Shown here one piece after another: positions 14,420-15,346 of a DNA stretch of 15,346 nt. Position 1 is the first letter of the stretch. Every line of letters begins with the position of its first letter. The position numbers were made by a program, and so were the translations under genes. This DNA comes from Gammaproteobacteria bacterium. GTDB lineage: Bacteria; Pseudomonadota; Gammaproteobacteria; Xanthomonadales; Rhodanobacteraceae. Location of the stretch: NCBI GenBank assembly GCA_005877675.1, contig VBNZ01000045.1, positions 4,361-19,706 of the forward strand, written 5' to 3'. The notes beneath the pieces were generated by a model. It worked only from the letters and a program-made list of their open reading frames with translations, was not told the DNA's origin and ran no database searches.

Positions 14420-15346
14420 ATGCCTACCGACTCGCCCGTCCCTGCCCAACCCGTGATCGGCCTGGTCGGCAGCCGCGGCGCGTACGGCCGCTGGCTCGCG
14501 CATTTTTTCGAGCAGCGCATGGGACTCAGCGTGATCGGTCGCGACCCCGCCGGCGATGAAACGCTGACGCCGGCGCAACTGATCGAACGCGCCGATGTAC
14601 TGATCTTCGCTGCGCCGATCCGCGCGACGGCCGCACTGATAGTCAGTTATGTCGAACTCGCCGGCGGGCGCGAACGCGGCAAGCTGTGGATCGACATCAC
14701 CTCGATCAAGGCCGCGCCGGTCGAGGCGTTGCTCACCTCGCAGGCCGAAGTGGCCGGCCTGCATCCGATGTCTGCGCCGCCGAAAACACCGACGCTCAAG
14801 GGCCGTACGATGGTCGTGTGCGATGCGCGCATCGACGCATGGCACGCGTGGCTCGAGCAATTCCTGGCCGCGAGCGAAGCCGATTGCGTGCGCGCCGATC
14901 CGCTGCAGCACGATCGCATCATGGTGCTGGTGCAGGGCATGGTGCATGCGACGCATATGGCGCAGGCTGCGTTGCTGCGCGAGTTCGCGCCCGAACTCGG
15001 CGGCCTCGACATGGTGCAGCGCTTTCGCACCATCGGCTACGAGCTCGATGGCGTGGTCACGCGGCGCATGCTCGCGGGCAATCCGGCGATCTACGAGGAC
15101 ATCCAGTTCGAAAATCCACATATCCCGGCGATGCTCGAGCGCCTCGCCGCGCATATCGAATTCCTGCGCGACTGCGTGCGCGACGGCAGCGCGGACGCGC
15201 GCGCCGCAATGCGCGCGCGACTGCTCGAGGCGCCGCGCGCCGGGTTCGGCGCGGAATCGCTTGCCGACGGTAGTTACGAATTCGAACGGCTCGGCTATAT
15301 GCTCAGCGATCTCGCCTCGCCTGCGTATCTGAGCGTGTTCCTGCCG
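14420..15346 (+). CDS. tyrA: Prephenate dehydrogenase (TyrA family), 3' end beyond the window
   Basis: This enzyme oxidatively decarboxylates prephenate to 4-hydroxyphenylpyruvate in tyrosine biosynthesis. The frame is open for 309 codons to the window edge with no stop. An N-terminal Rossmann motif (VIGLVGSRGAYGRWLAHFF) has the GxxGxxG spacing of TyrA. It is followed by ADVLIFAAPI, then WIDITSIKAAP, and the catalytic HPM motif (H115) in GLHPMSAPPKTPTLKGR. A helical dimerisation half contains QHDRIMVLVQGMVHATHM and NPAIYEDIQFEN, as in TyrA. No chorismate mutase domain precedes it, unlike the E. coli bifunctional protein. The divergent sequence leaves some doubt about specificity (arogenate or a related dehydrogenase is possible). 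The start at 14420 places the Rossmann strand at residue 12. No Shine-Dalgarno is evident. Confidence 0.82.
   Translation, partial: MPTDSPVPAQPVIGLVGSRGAYGRWLAHFFEQRMGLSVIGRDPAGDETLTPAQLIERADVLIFAAPIRATAALIVSYVELAGGRERGKLWIDITSIKAAPVEALLTSQAEVAGLHPMSAPPKTPTLKGRTMVVCDARIDAWHAWLEQFLAASEADCVRADPLQHDRIMVLVQGMVHATHMAQAALLREFAPELGGLDMVQRFRTIGYELDGVVTRRMLAGNPAIYEDIQFENPHIPAMLERLAAHIEFLRDCVRDGSADARAAMRARLLEAPRAGFGAESLADGSYEFERLGYMLSDLASPAYLSVFLP

Overview
The window is a piece of a GC-rich gammaproteobacterial chromosome. It most likely comes from the Xanthomonadales (Lysobacterales), possibly Rhodanobacteraceae. That placement is inferred from the gene content (tpiA-secG-tRNA-Leu block, DUF1415 protein, DUF885 peptidase, TolB-like/TPR membrane protein) and from a nested palindromic repeat beginning CGTCATTCCCGC. 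No rRNA gene or other species-level marker is present. Most of the window is ordinary core genome. There are no CRISPR arrays, transposases or prophage genes.

Layout. (1) 1-3105: the 3' part of a c-di-GMP phosphodiesterase (EAL) gene, overlapping by ATGA with a large hybrid sensor kinase (HisKA-HATPase-REC-HPt). This is a likely signalling operon of the RocR/PvrR plus hybrid-kinase type. (2) 3156-4667 (minus): a membrane-anchored TolB-like/TPR protein converging on the kinase. (3) 4747-6052: a small module bounded by two strong bidirectional terminators. It holds a SnoaL/NTF2-like protein (minus) divergent from a TetR-family regulator (plus), with an AT-rich operator-like region between them. 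(4) 6097-7614 (minus): tpiA, secG and tRNA-Leu(GAG), a housekeeping transcription unit with a recognisable promoter ahead of tpiA. (5) 7750-11900 (plus): a secreted DUF885 peptidase-like protein, a large palindromic repeat with a decayed tandem copy, the DEAD-box helicase dbpA, and a DUF1415 protein. (6) 12055-13559 (plus): a YihG-like acyltransferase, then tRNA-Gly(GCC), tRNA-Cys(GCA) and tRNA-Leu(TAA), the same trio and order as E. coli glyW-cysT-leuZ. (7) 13576-14136 (minus): pgsA, convergent with the tRNAs. (8) 14420 to the end (plus): a TyrA-type prephenate dehydrogenase running off the window.

The most interesting signals are non-coding. The two spacers of the tRNA cluster are built from related hairpins, and one hairpin type occurs three times with stem changes that largely preserve pairing. 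A near-consensus sigma70 promoter for the tRNAs is written into the last codons of the acyltransferase gene, with its -10 box over the stop codon. An intrinsic terminator separates tRNA-Gly from tRNA-Cys. A roughly 110-bp repeat with a GAGGC/GCCTC hairpin occurs in two intergenic regions, with a fragment in a third. The TetR/SnoaL intergenic region contains a 16-bp dyad plus a third half-site. I found no convincing evidence of a new multi-gene system.
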